Source: an uncultured Cetobacterium sp.
GTDB taxonomy: Bacteria; Fusobacteriota; Fusobacteriia; Fusobacteriales; Fusobacteriaceae
Length of the DNA: 64,000 nt
Assembly: GCA_949293295.1 (NCBI GenBank)
Contig: CASFCG010000016.1
Coordinates: 1 to 64,000 of the forward strand
Reading direction: 5' to 3'
In this document: positions 41,832-51,001 of the stretch, in pieces
Layout: each line of letters starts with the position of its first letter
Position numbering within the stretch: the first letter of the stretch is position 1
Notes under the pieces: generated by a model
Databases searched by the model: none
The model's input: only the letters and a program-made list of their open reading frames with translations
What the model was told of the DNA's origin: nothing
Position numbers and translations under genes: made by a program

Positions 41832-43895
41832 ATGATAAAAGAGTTAGAAATTTTCGGTATAACTTTTAGATTAAAAGTTGCAAAAGAAAAAATAGATGAC
41901 GATGAGTTTAGTAGAGAGAGCTCATTAAAAGCTCGAGTGTTGAATCTGATATTAATCTTATTTTTCATCATTATCTCTAAAAATATGTACATAGGAAATA
42001 ACTCTGAATATAAAGTGGGGGATGTTGTTTCAAAAAATATATATGCTCCGAAAACTGTATTATACAATGATAAAAATAAGAGGAAAGAACTTCTGTACTC
42101 TCTTATAGAAACTTCAAAGCAGAGTTATAGATATATTCCAGAAGTACGTGAAAAAAGTATAAAGGATATTGATAGCTTTTTTGATGAAATATTAAATGAA
42201 AAAAATAAAAAAACATTTGACTTGAAAGAGATAGAAAAAAAATTTGGAAATAAAATCTCAAAAAGAGATATTAGGTATATTTTCTTCAGAAATACGGGAG
42301 AGATACAAAGAATAAGACAAAGAATCTTAAAAGCTGTTGACGAAGCGTATAAGTGTGGTGTTATAAAGGAGGGAAAAGAAACTGTAATCTATTCTCCGGA
42401 GGAGGATATTTTTTCTAGTTTGACAGATAGAGAGAGAGGATTAGCAGAAAGCTTTATAAAACCGAACTATATTTATGACAGTGAAAGTGACGGGGAGACA
42501 ATATCTGAAAAAGTAAAAAAAATACAGGAGCAGATTGTAGAAGTAAATGCAGGTTCATTACTTATAAAAAAAGGCGAGAGGGTAGATGAAATAAAACAAA
42601 CTCTCATTGAATTGACAGGAGCGTCTTCAGCGAAACAAAGAACTATATTTTTTGGTATAAACTTTTTATATATTATAATTTGTACTAGTATATTTTATCC
42701 GATATTGGTCAACGGATTTAAAGAGGAGATATTGAAAAAAAATATATATAAAAGTCTGACGTTTGTTTTTATACTGTCTTTTTTGATTTATAGATTTTTA
42801 AATATAAAATATATATATTTTGTTCCTTTTGAGACAATAATATTTTTAATGTATATATTGTATAAAAAAAGATTCGCGTTTTTTGCTTCATTGATGCTAT
42901 TATTTTATCTTTTTCCACTAGTTGAGTACAACTCAATATTTTTAATAATAGCGTTTTTTACTATATTACTATCAAACTATTTAGCAAATAAAGTTTCAAC
43001 ACGTCAAGAATTAATCATAATGGGAATGAAGATTGCGATAGTAAAGTTTTTGCTATATCTGATTTTTAGTTATTTAAAGTGGAATGGACAAGAGTTATTA
43101 ATATTTCAAGGAAGTCAAATTTTAATATCAGGTTTTATCTCTGGAATGTTAACTATAGCGGTTCTTCCTTATTTTGAAAGAACTTTTAATATATTAACTA
43201 TTTTCAGATTGGCGGAGTTAGGGGATATGTCTCATCCTCTGTTAAAACTATTATCAACTCAAGCACCGGGAACATTTTACCATTCGTTGATGGTTTCAAC
43301 TCTTTCAGAAGCTGCAGCAGAAGCGATTGGAGCAAATGCTATATTTGCTAGAGTTGCATCCTATTATCATGATATAGGAAAAATAAAAAGAGCAAAATTT
43401 TATGTTGAAAACCAAGAGGATGCAGATAAAGAACACGCAAAAATAACCCCTTCTTTAAGTGCAATGATAATTACTGCTCATACGAAAGATGGAAACGAAT
43501 TAGGAAGGAAATACCAGATTCCAAAAGAGATAAGAGATATAATGTTTGAACATCAAGGAACAACCTTGTTAGCATATTTTTATAATAAAGCGAAACAGAG
43601 TAATCCGAATGTGTTGGAGGATGATTTTAGGTATAGTGGTCCTATCCCAAAAACAAAAGAGTCTGCTATTATAATGTTAGCTGATTCAGTTGAAGCGGCG
43701 GTAAGGTCTTTGGATGAGAAAACACAGCTGAAAATAGAAGCTATGGTAAGAAAAATAGTAAATGCAAAAATAGAAGAAAATCAATTATTGGATTCTGATA
43801 TAACGTTTAAAGAGTTGGAGATTATAATTAAAACTTTCACGAGAGTATTAATGAGCATTCATCATGCAAGAATAAAATATCCTGGACAGAAATAA
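41832..43895 (+). CDS. 7TM-HD phosphohydrolase (PgpH/YqfF type)
   Basis: 687 residues: an N-terminal membrane anchor (about 37-52), a large extracytoplasmic domain to about 265, seven membrane segments (about 272-460) and a C-terminal HD domain with FYHSLMVSTLSEAAAEAIGANAIFARVASYYHDIGKIKR. In Listeria PgpH degrades the second messenger c-di-AMP; that activity is inferred here. Immediately upstream of ybeY and a dgkA-type gene as in Bacillus-like gene orders. Confidence 0.92.
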   Translation: MIKELEIFGITFRLKVAKEKIDDDEFSRESSLKARVLNLILILFFIIISKNMYIGNNSEYKVGDVVSKNIYAPKTVLYNDKNKRKELLYSLIETSKQSYRYIPEVREKSIKDIDSFFDEILNEKNKKTFDLKEIEKKFGNKISKRDIRYIFFRNTGEIQRIRQRILKAVDEAYKCGVIKEGKETVIYSPEEDIFSSLTDRERGLAESFIKPNYIYDSESDGETISEKVKKIQEQIVEVNAGSLLIKKGERVDEIKQTLIELTGASSAKQRTIFFGINFLYIIICTSIFYPILVNGFKEEILKKNIYKSLTFVFILSFLIYRFLNIKYIYFVPFETIIFLMYILYKKRFAFFASLMLLFYLFPLVEYNSIFLIIAFFTILLSNYLANKVSTRQELIIMGMKIAIVKFLLYLIFSYLKWNGQELLIFQGSQILISGFISGMLTIAVLPYFERTFNILTIFRLAELGDMSHPLLKLLSTQAPGTFYHSLMVSTLSEAAAEAIGANAIFARVASYYHDIGKIKRAKFYVENQEDADKEHAKITPSLSAMIITAHTKDGNELGRKYQIPKEIRDIMFEHQGTTLLAYFYNKAKQSNPNVLEDDFRYSGPIPKTKESAIIMLADSVEAAVRSLDEKTQLKIEAMVRKIVNAKIEENQLLDSDITFKELEIIIKTFTRVLMSIHHARIKYPGQK

Positions 43896-43907
43896 AAAGG
43901 AGAGGAA

Positions 43908-44372
43908 ATGAATATAGTATTGGATTTTACATTAGAGATAGAGGGATTTAATAATAGAGTTAATGAGATAAAGATTAAAGAGTATGTAGAACAAATTTTG
44001 AAAGAGGAATTGAGTTCTAAGAGAGATATTTATCTCTCTTTAGCTTTGGTAGGGAATGAAGAGATTCAGCAAATAAATAGGGAGTATCGTGGAAAAGATT
44101 TACCAACAGATGTAATCTCTTTTGCATATCATGAGACAGATGAATATATGGTAGGTCCTTATGATACGTTGGGGGATATTATAATATCACTAGAGAGAGT
44201 TGAAGAACAGTCAAAAGAGTATAATCATTCATTTGAGAGAGAGTTTTATTATGTATTAACTCATGGAGTTTTACATCTTTTAGGCTATGACCATATGGAG
44301 GAAGTAGAGAAAAAAATCATGAGAGGGAAAGAGGAACAGATTTTAGAAAAATTTGGATACACTAGGGGGTAA
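43908..44372 (+). CDS. ybeY: Endoribonuclease YbeY
   Basis: 154 residues with the zinc motif HGVLHLLGYDHMEEVE and LPTDVISFAYHE. Needed for 16S rRNA 3'-end maturation and ribosome quality control. GGAGAGG precedes ATG 43908. Confidence 0.95.
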   Translation: MNIVLDFTLEIEGFNNRVNEIKIKEYVEQILKEELSSKRDIYLSLALVGNEEIQQINREYRGKDLPTDVISFAYHETDEYMVGPYDTLGDIIISLERVEEQSKEYNHSFEREFYYVLTHGVLHLLGYDHMEEVEKKIMRGKEEQILEKFGYTRG

Positions 44373-44378
44373 GTTATA

Positions 44379-45098
44379 TTGAAAGATAAGAAAAATCAAG
44401 ATATAATTCAGAGTTTTAATGTCGCCATTGAGGGAATAATAGAGACGATTAGAACGGAAAGAAATATGAAATTTCATATGTTTTGTGCCGTATTGGTTTT
44501 AATGGTTGCGGTAGTACTTGGGGTAACAAGATTTGAGATGATATTATTATCCTTTGCAATGGTTTTAGTTATTAGTGCTGAGTTATTAAATACAGCAATA
44601 GAGAGTGTTGTGGATTTGATATCTCCAAGTTATAATATATATGCTAAGAGAGCTAAAGATGTAGCTGCAGGGGCAGTATTTTTGACAGCTCTAAATGCAT
44701 TATTTACAGTATATCTCATATTTAAAGGAAAGATATTGAGAGAGTTATCATTTTTATTTAGAAATTTAAAAAACTCATATGCAAATTTAACTTTTTTTAT
44801 TTTAATTTTAATAGTGGTAGTTGTGATTATTTTGAAAGTGTATTTTAAAAAAGGTACACCTTTGAGGGGAGGAATTCCTAGTGGACATAGTGCCTTAGCT
44901 GGAGCATTATTTATGGGGATTTTCTTTTTAACAGATAATGCTAAAATCTTTTATTTGGCGATGTTTTTATTTATTTTAGTTTTACAATCTAGAGTGGAGG
45001 GAAAAATACACACAGTATTAGAAACTGTAATTGGTGCTATTTTAGGAATGGGAATAAGTTATCTGTTTTTGACATTGATAAATTATACGCCATTATAG
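44379..45098 (+). CDS. Fused undecaprenol/diacylglycerol kinase and PAP2 phosphatase
   Basis: 239 residues with a TTG start (44379). Residues 1-118 are a DgkA-type kinase: SFNVAIEGIIETIRTERNMKFH, VISAELLNTAIESVVDLISP and AKRAKDVAAGAVF. Residues 130-239 are a PAP2-like phosphatase with KKGTPLRGGIPSGHSALAGALF and SRVEGKIHTVLETVIGAILG. Kinase and phosphatase acting on the same lipid class in one polypeptide would recycle undecaprenol or diacylglycerol. Usual ybeY neighbour. Confidence 0.88.
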   Translation: MKDKKNQDIIQSFNVAIEGIIETIRTERNMKFHMFCAVLVLMVAVVLGVTRFEMILLSFAMVLVISAELLNTAIESVVDLISPSYNIYAKRAKDVAAGAVFLTALNALFTVYLIFKGKILRELSFLFRNLKNSYANLTFFILILIVVVVIILKVYFKKGTPLRGGIPSGHSALAGALFMGIFFLTDNAKIFYLAMFLFILVLQSRVEGKIHTVLETVIGAILGMGISYLFLTLINYTPL

Positions 45099-45132
45099 AT
45101 TGTTTATAGTTTTGAGAGAATAAGGAGGAATT

Positions 45133-46650
45133 ATGAAGACTATAAAGGAATATCTTTTATTAAGTGCAATCTCATATTCAGATTTTTCTATGAAAGATTG
45201 TGGTAAGACTTTATATGATATTTTTAATAACTCCTCACAGGTAGAGATAAACGGATTTTCTTTTGCAAAGAAACAAAATTCAAAAGAGATTATAAAAAAA
45301 TATTTTGATAACTTCTTTAAAGAATGGATGTTATTTTATGTGGAGGATAAACGAGCTAAAACTGTAGAAAAGGACGCCACTGGCTTTTTTGGTGTGGTTT
45401 TTAAAAATATAGAAAAAAATAGATACATTATTGCATTTAGAGGAAGTGAAAGATATCCATTAGAGGATGCTTATAAGGATTTTATTGAGAATGATTTGAA
45501 AATAGGTCTAGGAATAAAACCACTACAATTTTATGACGGAGTGGCTTTATATAACAAGATATTGGATGATTTTAAGATAGATAAAAATTTAATATCACTG
45601 ACAGGACATTCTCTGGGAGGAGGGATTGCTCAATTTGTTGCTATAGTTTCGGACAGAGAAAGGAAATATGTTCCATATACATATACCTGGAATAGTATTG
45701 GGATAAATAGAGAGGGAATAATAAATATATTTGATTTTTTTGATTATAATGAGATATTAAATGGCTTAAATTTGAATGAGAATGAAAAGAGATATTTTTT
45801 AGATTTTAGGGATGAGTACTTAGTTTTCTTCTTTAAAGAGATGAAAAGAAAGAGAATAATGAAAGATAATAATACATTATTGGTAAATAGTACAGAGTTT
45901 CCGGAGACAATAGTTGATGATGAACTAATAAAAAATTTTTTTGAAACAACTAGTTTTGAAGAGAGATTGAGAAAACTTCCACTTTCTACTCAAAATAGGT
46001 TGATGCATGAAAATAATATTTTTAATGTATTTTTCAAGATAGAGAATGTGAAAAAAGAGGTAATGAGAACTTCTAAATTTATAGAAAAAATTAAGAACAA
46101 TTTGGAGTATGAAACTAGAATTATTAATTTTTGTCACTCAGAGGATTTGACAGTTTCCCTTTTTCCGCATATTGGAGCGGTTTACCAAGTTGAAAAGGAG
46201 TTTTTTAAAAGTGAGATAAAAAAGAAAACAATCTTTTCAAGTCTATTATTTTTTACAAAGTCAGTTCAGAACTATCATAATCACGATGTGTTTATTCCTT
46301 TTTTAATAAATACAGGTGTACACAGTGGATTATTTGATAAAACTATCTCAAATACGTATTTAAGTAGTTTGATAAGGAAGATTTTTACATTTGAATATTG
46401 TGTTGAGAAAGAGTTGTTGGCGGATTATTACAGTTTTATAGAGATTACAGATGATAATTTTGAAAAAATAAAAAATCAAATTATAGATGCGTTGAAAAAA
46501 TGTGAAGCTAATATTTTATATAAGACGCAGGGAATAAAGAGATTAGAACAGATAGAAAAACAGGGATTCAAAGAGGTTTGGAAGAGTGTGATAAAAAAGT
46601 TATCGAGTCCATATAAACCACAAGATATTCATGATTTAATACTATTTTAG
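45133..46650 (+). CDS. Mbeg1-like/lipase class 3-like alpha/beta hydrolase
   Basis: 505 residues without signal peptide. YIIAFRGSERYPLEDAYKDFIEND (about 97-120) and the nucleophile elbow ISLTGHSLGGGIAQFVA (about 157-170) match DUF2974 / Mbeg1-like lipases. The catalytic Asp and His are probably in the last 150 residues (FCHSEDLTVSL, NHDVFIPF) but not certain. Substrate unknown; a cytoplasmic lipase or phospholipase role is inferred. AAGGAGG before ATG 45133. Confidence 0.8.
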   Translation: MKTIKEYLLLSAISYSDFSMKDCGKTLYDIFNNSSQVEINGFSFAKKQNSKEIIKKYFDNFFKEWMLFYVEDKRAKTVEKDATGFFGVVFKNIEKNRYIIAFRGSERYPLEDAYKDFIENDLKIGLGIKPLQFYDGVALYNKILDDFKIDKNLISLTGHSLGGGIAQFVAIVSDRERKYVPYTYTWNSIGINREGIINIFDFFDYNEILNGLNLNENEKRYFLDFRDEYLVFFFKEMKRKRIMKDNNTLLVNSTEFPETIVDDELIKNFFETTSFEERLRKLPLSTQNRLMHENNIFNVFFKIENVKKEVMRTSKFIEKIKNNLEYETRIINFCHSEDLTVSLFPHIGAVYQVEKEFFKSEIKKKTIFSSLLFFTKSVQNYHNHDVFIPFLINTGVHSGLFDKTISNTYLSSLIRKIFTFEYCVEKELLADYYSFIEITDDNFEKIKNQIIDALKKCEANILYKTQGIKRLEQIEKQGFKEVWKSVIKKLSSPYKPQDIHDLILF

Positions 46651-46662
46651 GGGGAGAGAAAG

Positions 46663-47505
46663 ATGGTTAAAATTGGAAAAAGACAGAGATTAAAAATATA
46701 TAGTTTCAAAAGTTCTGGGGCTTATTTGGATGTGGGAACTGGAGAAGCAAAAGATTGTATTTTATTACCTAATAGTGAGATTGAAGGAAAAGATTTAACA
46801 GTTGGGGATGAAGTAGATGTTCTAATTTATAGAGATTCGGAGGATAGACTTACCGCAACTTTAAAGAAAACTAAACTTCTTGTCGGAGAGATAGGGAGAT
46901 TGAGAGTCACTGATATCAATAAGATAGGTATTTTTTTGGATTGGGGATTGCCAAAAGAACTTTTATTACCTCATTCGCAAGTTGTTGGGAGTGTTGAGAT
47001 TGCTGATGAAGTTTTAGTTGGGGTTTATGAGGATAGTAAGGGAAGAGTTTCAGCAACAATGAAGATATATAATTTTTTACTTCCAGCTAAAGGATATCAG
47101 AGAAATGATATTGTCAATGGAACCGTTTATAATATAAATATGGAACACGGAGTTTTTGTTGCAGTAGATAATAGATATTTTGGGCTGATTCCGAAAGTGG
47201 AGTGTTTTAGAAGATTTGAGATAGGAGAAGAGTTAGAGGCTAGGGTTATTCAGGTCAGAGAGGATGGAAAATTAAACTTAGCTGTAAGAGAGAGAATTGT
47301 AGAACAGATGGATAGGGATGCAGAACTTATAATTTCTAAGATGAAAATATTAAAATCGTATTTTCGTTTCAATGATAATAGTTCTCCAGAAGATATAAGA
47401 GAGTATTTCGGAATAAGTAAAAAGGCTTTTAAAAGGGGAATAGGAAAACTTTTAAAAGAGGGTAGAATAGAGAAAAATGAGGATGGAAATTTCGTACTAA
47501 AATAG
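46663..47505 (+). CDS. CvfB-family S1 RNA-binding protein
   Basis: 280 residues composed of successive S1-like beta-barrels: RLKIYSFKSSGAYLDVGTG (about 5-65), GRLRVTDINKIGIFLDWGLPKELLLPHSQ (about 75-140), VNGTVYNINMEHGVFVAVDNRYFGLIP (about 148-210), then a winged-helix tail SPEDIREYFGISKKAFKRGIGKLLKEGRIE. This is the CvfB/YitL family, which binds RNA and affects virulence gene expression in staphylococci. GGGGGAGAG precedes ATG 46663. Confidence 0.9.
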   Translation: MVKIGKRQRLKIYSFKSSGAYLDVGTGEAKDCILLPNSEIEGKDLTVGDEVDVLIYRDSEDRLTATLKKTKLLVGEIGRLRVTDINKIGIFLDWGLPKELLLPHSQVVGSVEIADEVLVGVYEDSKGRVSATMKIYNFLLPAKGYQRNDIVNGTVYNINMEHGVFVAVDNRYFGLIPKVECFRRFEIGEELEARVIQVREDGKLNLAVRERIVEQMDRDAELIISKMKILKSYFRFNDNSSPEDIREYFGISKKAFKRGIGKLLKEGRIEKNEDGNFVLK

Positions 47506-47538
47506 GAGATTATCTATTGGAGATATAAAGGGGATTTT

Positions 47539-48168
47539 ATGAAAAATTCAAGCTATAGGAGATATGGTTCAATTCTATATTATCTATTGAATTTAATATC
47601 AAAAACGATGAAAATAAGAGTTATAAGTAAAATGGAGATAAAGAAGAGTGATTCCTATGTATGTGCTTTTTGGCATAATAAACTGGTGGGAGTTAGCATA
47701 GCTTTAAAGGGTTATTTTGATAAAAGAGTTTGTCTTGCAAGTCCTTCAAATGATGGGGAATTAATTGCTGTTCCACTTGAAAAAATGGGGTTTGAAATAG
47801 TTCGAGGTTCGACCGGGAAAGATTCAATTAAATCACTTTTAAAAATGGTAAAAATGGTGAAAAATGGTTATTCAGCAGGAACACCAGTTGATGGTCCAAA
47901 AGGTCCTATATATGAAGTTAAGCAGGGAATGCTTTATTTAGCTCAAAAAGCGGAGGTTCCACTTCTTCCGATTGGAGTAGCGTTTGAAAAAAAGTGGATT
48001 TTTAAAAAGAGTTGGGATAGATTTCAACTTCCAAAGTTTTGCTCTAAAATGGTATGTATTTTGGGAGAGCCCATTCATATTTCTAAAGATGCAAATTTAG
48101 AGGAGTACTCTGAGATTATAAAAAGAAAAATATTTGAATTAGAAAAAGAAGCTGAGGAAAGTTTGTGA
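47539..48168 (+). CDS. DUF374 lysophospholipid acyltransferase-like protein
   Basis: 209 residues: CAFWHNKLVGVSIALKGY (the HxxxxD-like active site is replaced by the family's HNK), LASPSNDGELIAVPLEKMGFEIVRGSTGKDS, and GTPVDGPKGPIYEVKQGMLYLAQKAEVPLLPIGV are diagnostic of the DUF374 branch of LpxL/PlsC acyltransferases. Some members acylate lipid A-type or Kdo-linked precursors; the exact acceptor is unknown. GGGG before ATG 47539. Confidence 0.85.
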   Translation: MKNSSYRRYGSILYYLLNLISKTMKIRVISKMEIKKSDSYVCAFWHNKLVGVSIALKGYFDKRVCLASPSNDGELIAVPLEKMGFEIVRGSTGKDSIKSLLKMVKMVKNGYSAGTPVDGPKGPIYEVKQGMLYLAQKAEVPLLPIGVAFEKKWIFKKSWDRFQLPKFCSKMVCILGEPIHISKDANLEEYSEIIKRKIFELEKEAEESL

Positions 48169-48193
48169 AAGACACAAGGAGAGTGAAAGTAAA

Positions 48194-49621
48194 ATGAGTA
48201 AAAATTTTTATGTAACAACACCTATTTATTATGTAAACGGAGACCCGCACGTGGGGAGTGCATACACTACAATTGCGGCTGATGTAATAGCTAGATATAA
48301 AAAATCTAAAGGTTTTAATGTTTTTTTTCTAACAGGAACAGATGAACATGGACAAAAAGTGGAAGAAACAGCAAGAGGTAGAGGATTGACACCACAGGAA
48401 TGGGTAGATTCTATGGCTCCAAAATTTGTAGATATGTGGGAAAGATTGAATATTAATTATACGGACTTCATTAGAACTACGGAATTAAGACATAAGGAAG
48501 CTGTAAAAAAAATATTAAAAACTGTATATGATAAGGGGGATATCTACAAAGGGGAGTATGAGGGGAAATATTGTGTTTCTTGTGAAACTTTTGTTCCAGA
48601 AAATCAGATTATAAACAATAATTGTTGTCCCGACTGTGGAAAAGAATTAAGAACGGTAAAAGAGGAGTCCTACTTTTTTAAGATGTCAAAATATCAAGAG
48701 CTTTTGTTAGAACACATAGAGAAGAATCCTGATTTTATCCTGCCTATTTCCAGAAGAAATGAGGTAATATCTTTCATAAAGCAAGGATTGCAAGACCTTT
48801 CAATCTCAAGAACGACATTTGAATGGGGAATACCGATTGAGTTTGCTCCAGGGCATATAACTTATGTTTGGTTTGATGCTTTAACTAACTATTTAACAGC
48901 AGTAGGATACGAGAATAACTCAGAACTTTTTGATACTATGTGGAATAATGGAGAGGTTGTACATCTTTTGGGGAAAGATATTTTGAGGTTTCACGCTATA
49001 ATATGGCCTTGCATGTTACTTTCAGCGGGAATTAAACTTCCAGATAAGATAGTTAGCCATGGATGGTGGACCTCTGAAGGGGAGAAGATGTCTAAATCAA
49101 AGGGAAATGTTGTTTCACCAGTTGAAGAGATAGAAAAGTATGGAGTAGATGCATTTAGATATTGCTTGATGCGTGAGGTAAATTTTGGAAATGATGGTGA
49201 TTATTCAACAAACTCTATAATCAATAGAATAAACTCAGATTTAGCGAATGACTTAGGAAATCTATTAAATAGAACTTTAGGAATGTATCACAAATATTTT
49301 GATGGAGTAATTAGAGAGAGTGGAAAAGTGGAAGAGATTGATTTGAATGTAATCTCTCTTTACGATGAAACTATAAAAATTATTGAAGAGCATACGGGAA
49401 AATTTGAATTTTCCAAAGCTTTAGAAGCTATATGGCGATTTATATCTAGAATGAATAAATATGTTGATGAGACGACACCGTGGTTATTGATTAAGGATGA
49501 AACTAAAAAACAGAGATTAGCTACTGTAATGAATTTTTTAATAGATTCATTAGTAAAAATAGCGGTTTTAACAATGCCTTATATGCCAGAAGCTTCACAA
49601 AACATATGGAATCAACTGTGA
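48194..49621 (+). CDS. metG: Methionyl-tRNA synthetase, catalytic and anticodon domains, ended by in-frame TGA
   Basis: 475 residues. The HIGH-like signature is DPHVGSAYT, the zinc knuckle CVSC/CCPDC, KMSKS is GEKMSKSKGN, and the anticodon-binding helical domain continues to NIWNQL. The frame then meets TGA at 49619-49621 and continues open to 50107 as the C-terminal tRNA-binding domain. Families of this type are about 640 residues; the combined frame has 638 codons including the TGA. A single base change (GGA Gly to TGA) would explain it. A truncated MetRS of this extent is enzymatically active as a monomer in E. coli, so the gene may still work. A sequencing error is the main alternative. 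Confidence 0.88.
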   Translation: MSKNFYVTTPIYYVNGDPHVGSAYTTIAADVIARYKKSKGFNVFFLTGTDEHGQKVEETARGRGLTPQEWVDSMAPKFVDMWERLNINYTDFIRTTELRHKEAVKKILKTVYDKGDIYKGEYEGKYCVSCETFVPENQIINNNCCPDCGKELRTVKEESYFFKMSKYQELLLEHIEKNPDFILPISRRNEVISFIKQGLQDLSISRTTFEWGIPIEFAPGHITYVWFDALTNYLTAVGYENNSELFDTMWNNGEVVHLLGKDILRFHAIIWPCMLLSAGIKLPDKIVSHGWWTSEGEKMSKSKGNVVSPVEEIEKYGVDAFRYCLMREVNFGNDGDYSTNSIINRINSDLANDLGNLLNRTLGMYHKYFDGVIRESGKVEEIDLNVISLYDETIKIIEEHTGKFEFSKALEAIWRFISRMNKYVDETTPWLLIKDETKKQRLATVMNFLIDSLVKIAVLTMPYMPEASQNIWNQL

Positions 49622-50107
49622 ATAAATAAGAGTATAGAAGAGGCTGAAATTTTTGATGTTGAGGGATGGCAACTTTTAGAGATAGGTCATAAATTGGGAG
49701 AGCCAGTTCCAATTTTTCCTAGAATAGAGTCAGAACAGAAAAAAGGGAGTTTTGAGATAGATGAAAATTTAAAAATAGAATCTCCAATTGATATTTCAGA
49801 ATTTGATAAGATTGATATTCAAGTCGTGGAAATTTTAGAAGTAAGTAAGATCGAGGGGGCAGATAAACTATTAAAGTTTAAAGTAAAAACTGCTAAAGAG
49901 ATTAGACAGATTGTATCAGGTATAGCAAAATATTACTCTGAACCTGAAGTGTTAGTTGGAAAAAAAGTTATGGCTGTTTTAAATCTACCACCTGTTAAGC
50001 TTAGAGGTGTTCTATCACAAGGGATGTTGTTAAGTACAACAGAAAAGAAAAATATAAAATTAATTGAGATAGATAGTGAAGTAAAAATTGGTGCTAAAGT
50101 AAAATAA
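49622..50107 (+). pseudogene. metG: Detached C-terminal Trbp111/EMAP-like domain of metG
   Basis: In the same frame as metG, after the TGA. From INKSIEEAEIFDVEGWQLLEIGH it runs without interruption through a linker and the OB-fold dimerisation/tRNA-binding domain (IDISEFDKIDIQVVEILEVSKIEGADKLLKF; SGIAKYYSEPEVLVGKKVMAVLNLPPVKLRGVLSQGML). No convincing independent start: TTG 49694 lacks a ribosome binding site. Without readthrough or reinitiation this part is probably not made. Confidence 0.75.
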
Positions 50108-50122
50108 AAATGGAGGAGAGAG

Positions 50123-51001
50123 ATGAAAAAAGTTACAAAAGCAGTTATACCTGCAGCAGGTTTAGGAACAAGAGTATTGCCAGCAACGAAAGCTCAACCA
50201 AAGGAGATGTTAGTAATAGTTGATAAACCGTCTCTTCAATATATTGTAGAGGAATTAGTAGCTTCTGGAATAACAGATATTTTAATTGTTACAGGTAGAA
50301 ATAAAGATTCCATTGAGGACCATTTTGATTTTTCATATGAATTAGAGCATAGTTTAGAAAAAGCAGGGAAATTTGATTTACTAAAAAAAGTTGATGATAT
50401 TTCAAGTTTAGCAAATATCTACTATGTTAGACAAAATCATCCTTTAGGATTAGGACATGCTATATTAAAAGCGAAATCTTTTGTAGGGGAAGACCCGTTT
50501 GTGATAGCGTTGGGAGATGATATTATTTATAATGCAAATAAACCCGTTGCAAAACAGTTAATAGAGGTTTATGAAAAGTATCAAACTAATATTGTTGGAG
50601 TTCAAGAGGTTGCAAAGGGAGATATTTCAAAATATGGGATAGTAAGGCCAACAGATAGGTATGATGAAAAAAACGTTAAAATAGCTGATTTTATAGAGAA
50701 ACCAAAAATTGAGGAAGCTCCATCAAATCTGGCGTGTCTAGGAAGATATCTGTTGACAGGAGATATTTTTGAATATTTAGAGCAGACAAAGCCAGGTAAA
50801 GGCGGAGAGATACAGCTTACGGATGCTATTCTGAAAATGATAAAAGATGATAAAACTACACTTGCATATAGCTTTGAGGGAAAAAGATATGATATCGGTA
50901 ATAAACTAGGACTTTTAAAAGCCAATATTGAATTTGGACTCAGAAATGAAGAAACAAAAGAGGGGTTGCTAAAATATCTGAAAGAGGAGATTAAAATTTA
51001 A
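50123..51001 (+). CDS. galU: UTP-glucose-1-phosphate uridylyltransferase
   Basis: 292 residues: AVIPAAGLGTRVLPATKAQPKEMLVIVDKPSLQYIVEE is the nucleotidyltransferase signature, followed by VRQNHPLGLGHAI, IALGDDIIY and FIEKPKIEEAPSNLACLGRYLL. Makes UDP-glucose for envelope sugars. RBS TGGAGGAG. It shares one base with the following GroEL-like gene. Confidence 0.95.
   Translation: MKKVTKAVIPAAGLGTRVLPATKAQPKEMLVIVDKPSLQYIVEELVASGITDILIVTGRNKDSIEDHFDFSYELEHSLEKAGKFDLLKKVDDISSLANIYYVRQNHPLGLGHAILKAKSFVGEDPFVIALGDDIIYNANKPVAKQLIEVYEKYQTNIVGVQEVAKGDISKYGIVRPTDRYDEKNVKIADFIEKPKIEEAPSNLACLGRYLLTGDIFEYLEQTKPGKGGEIQLTDAILKMIKDDKTTLAYSFEGKRYDIGNKLGLLKANIEFGLRNEETKEGLLKYLKEEIKI

Noticed and set aside
49619-49621. 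Genetic-code change with UGA as a sense codon, or selenocysteine
   Set aside because: TGA ends many intact genes in the window, prfB has its UGA-dependent frameshift, the expected residue is Gly not Cys/Sec, and no SECIS-like hairpin is obvious.
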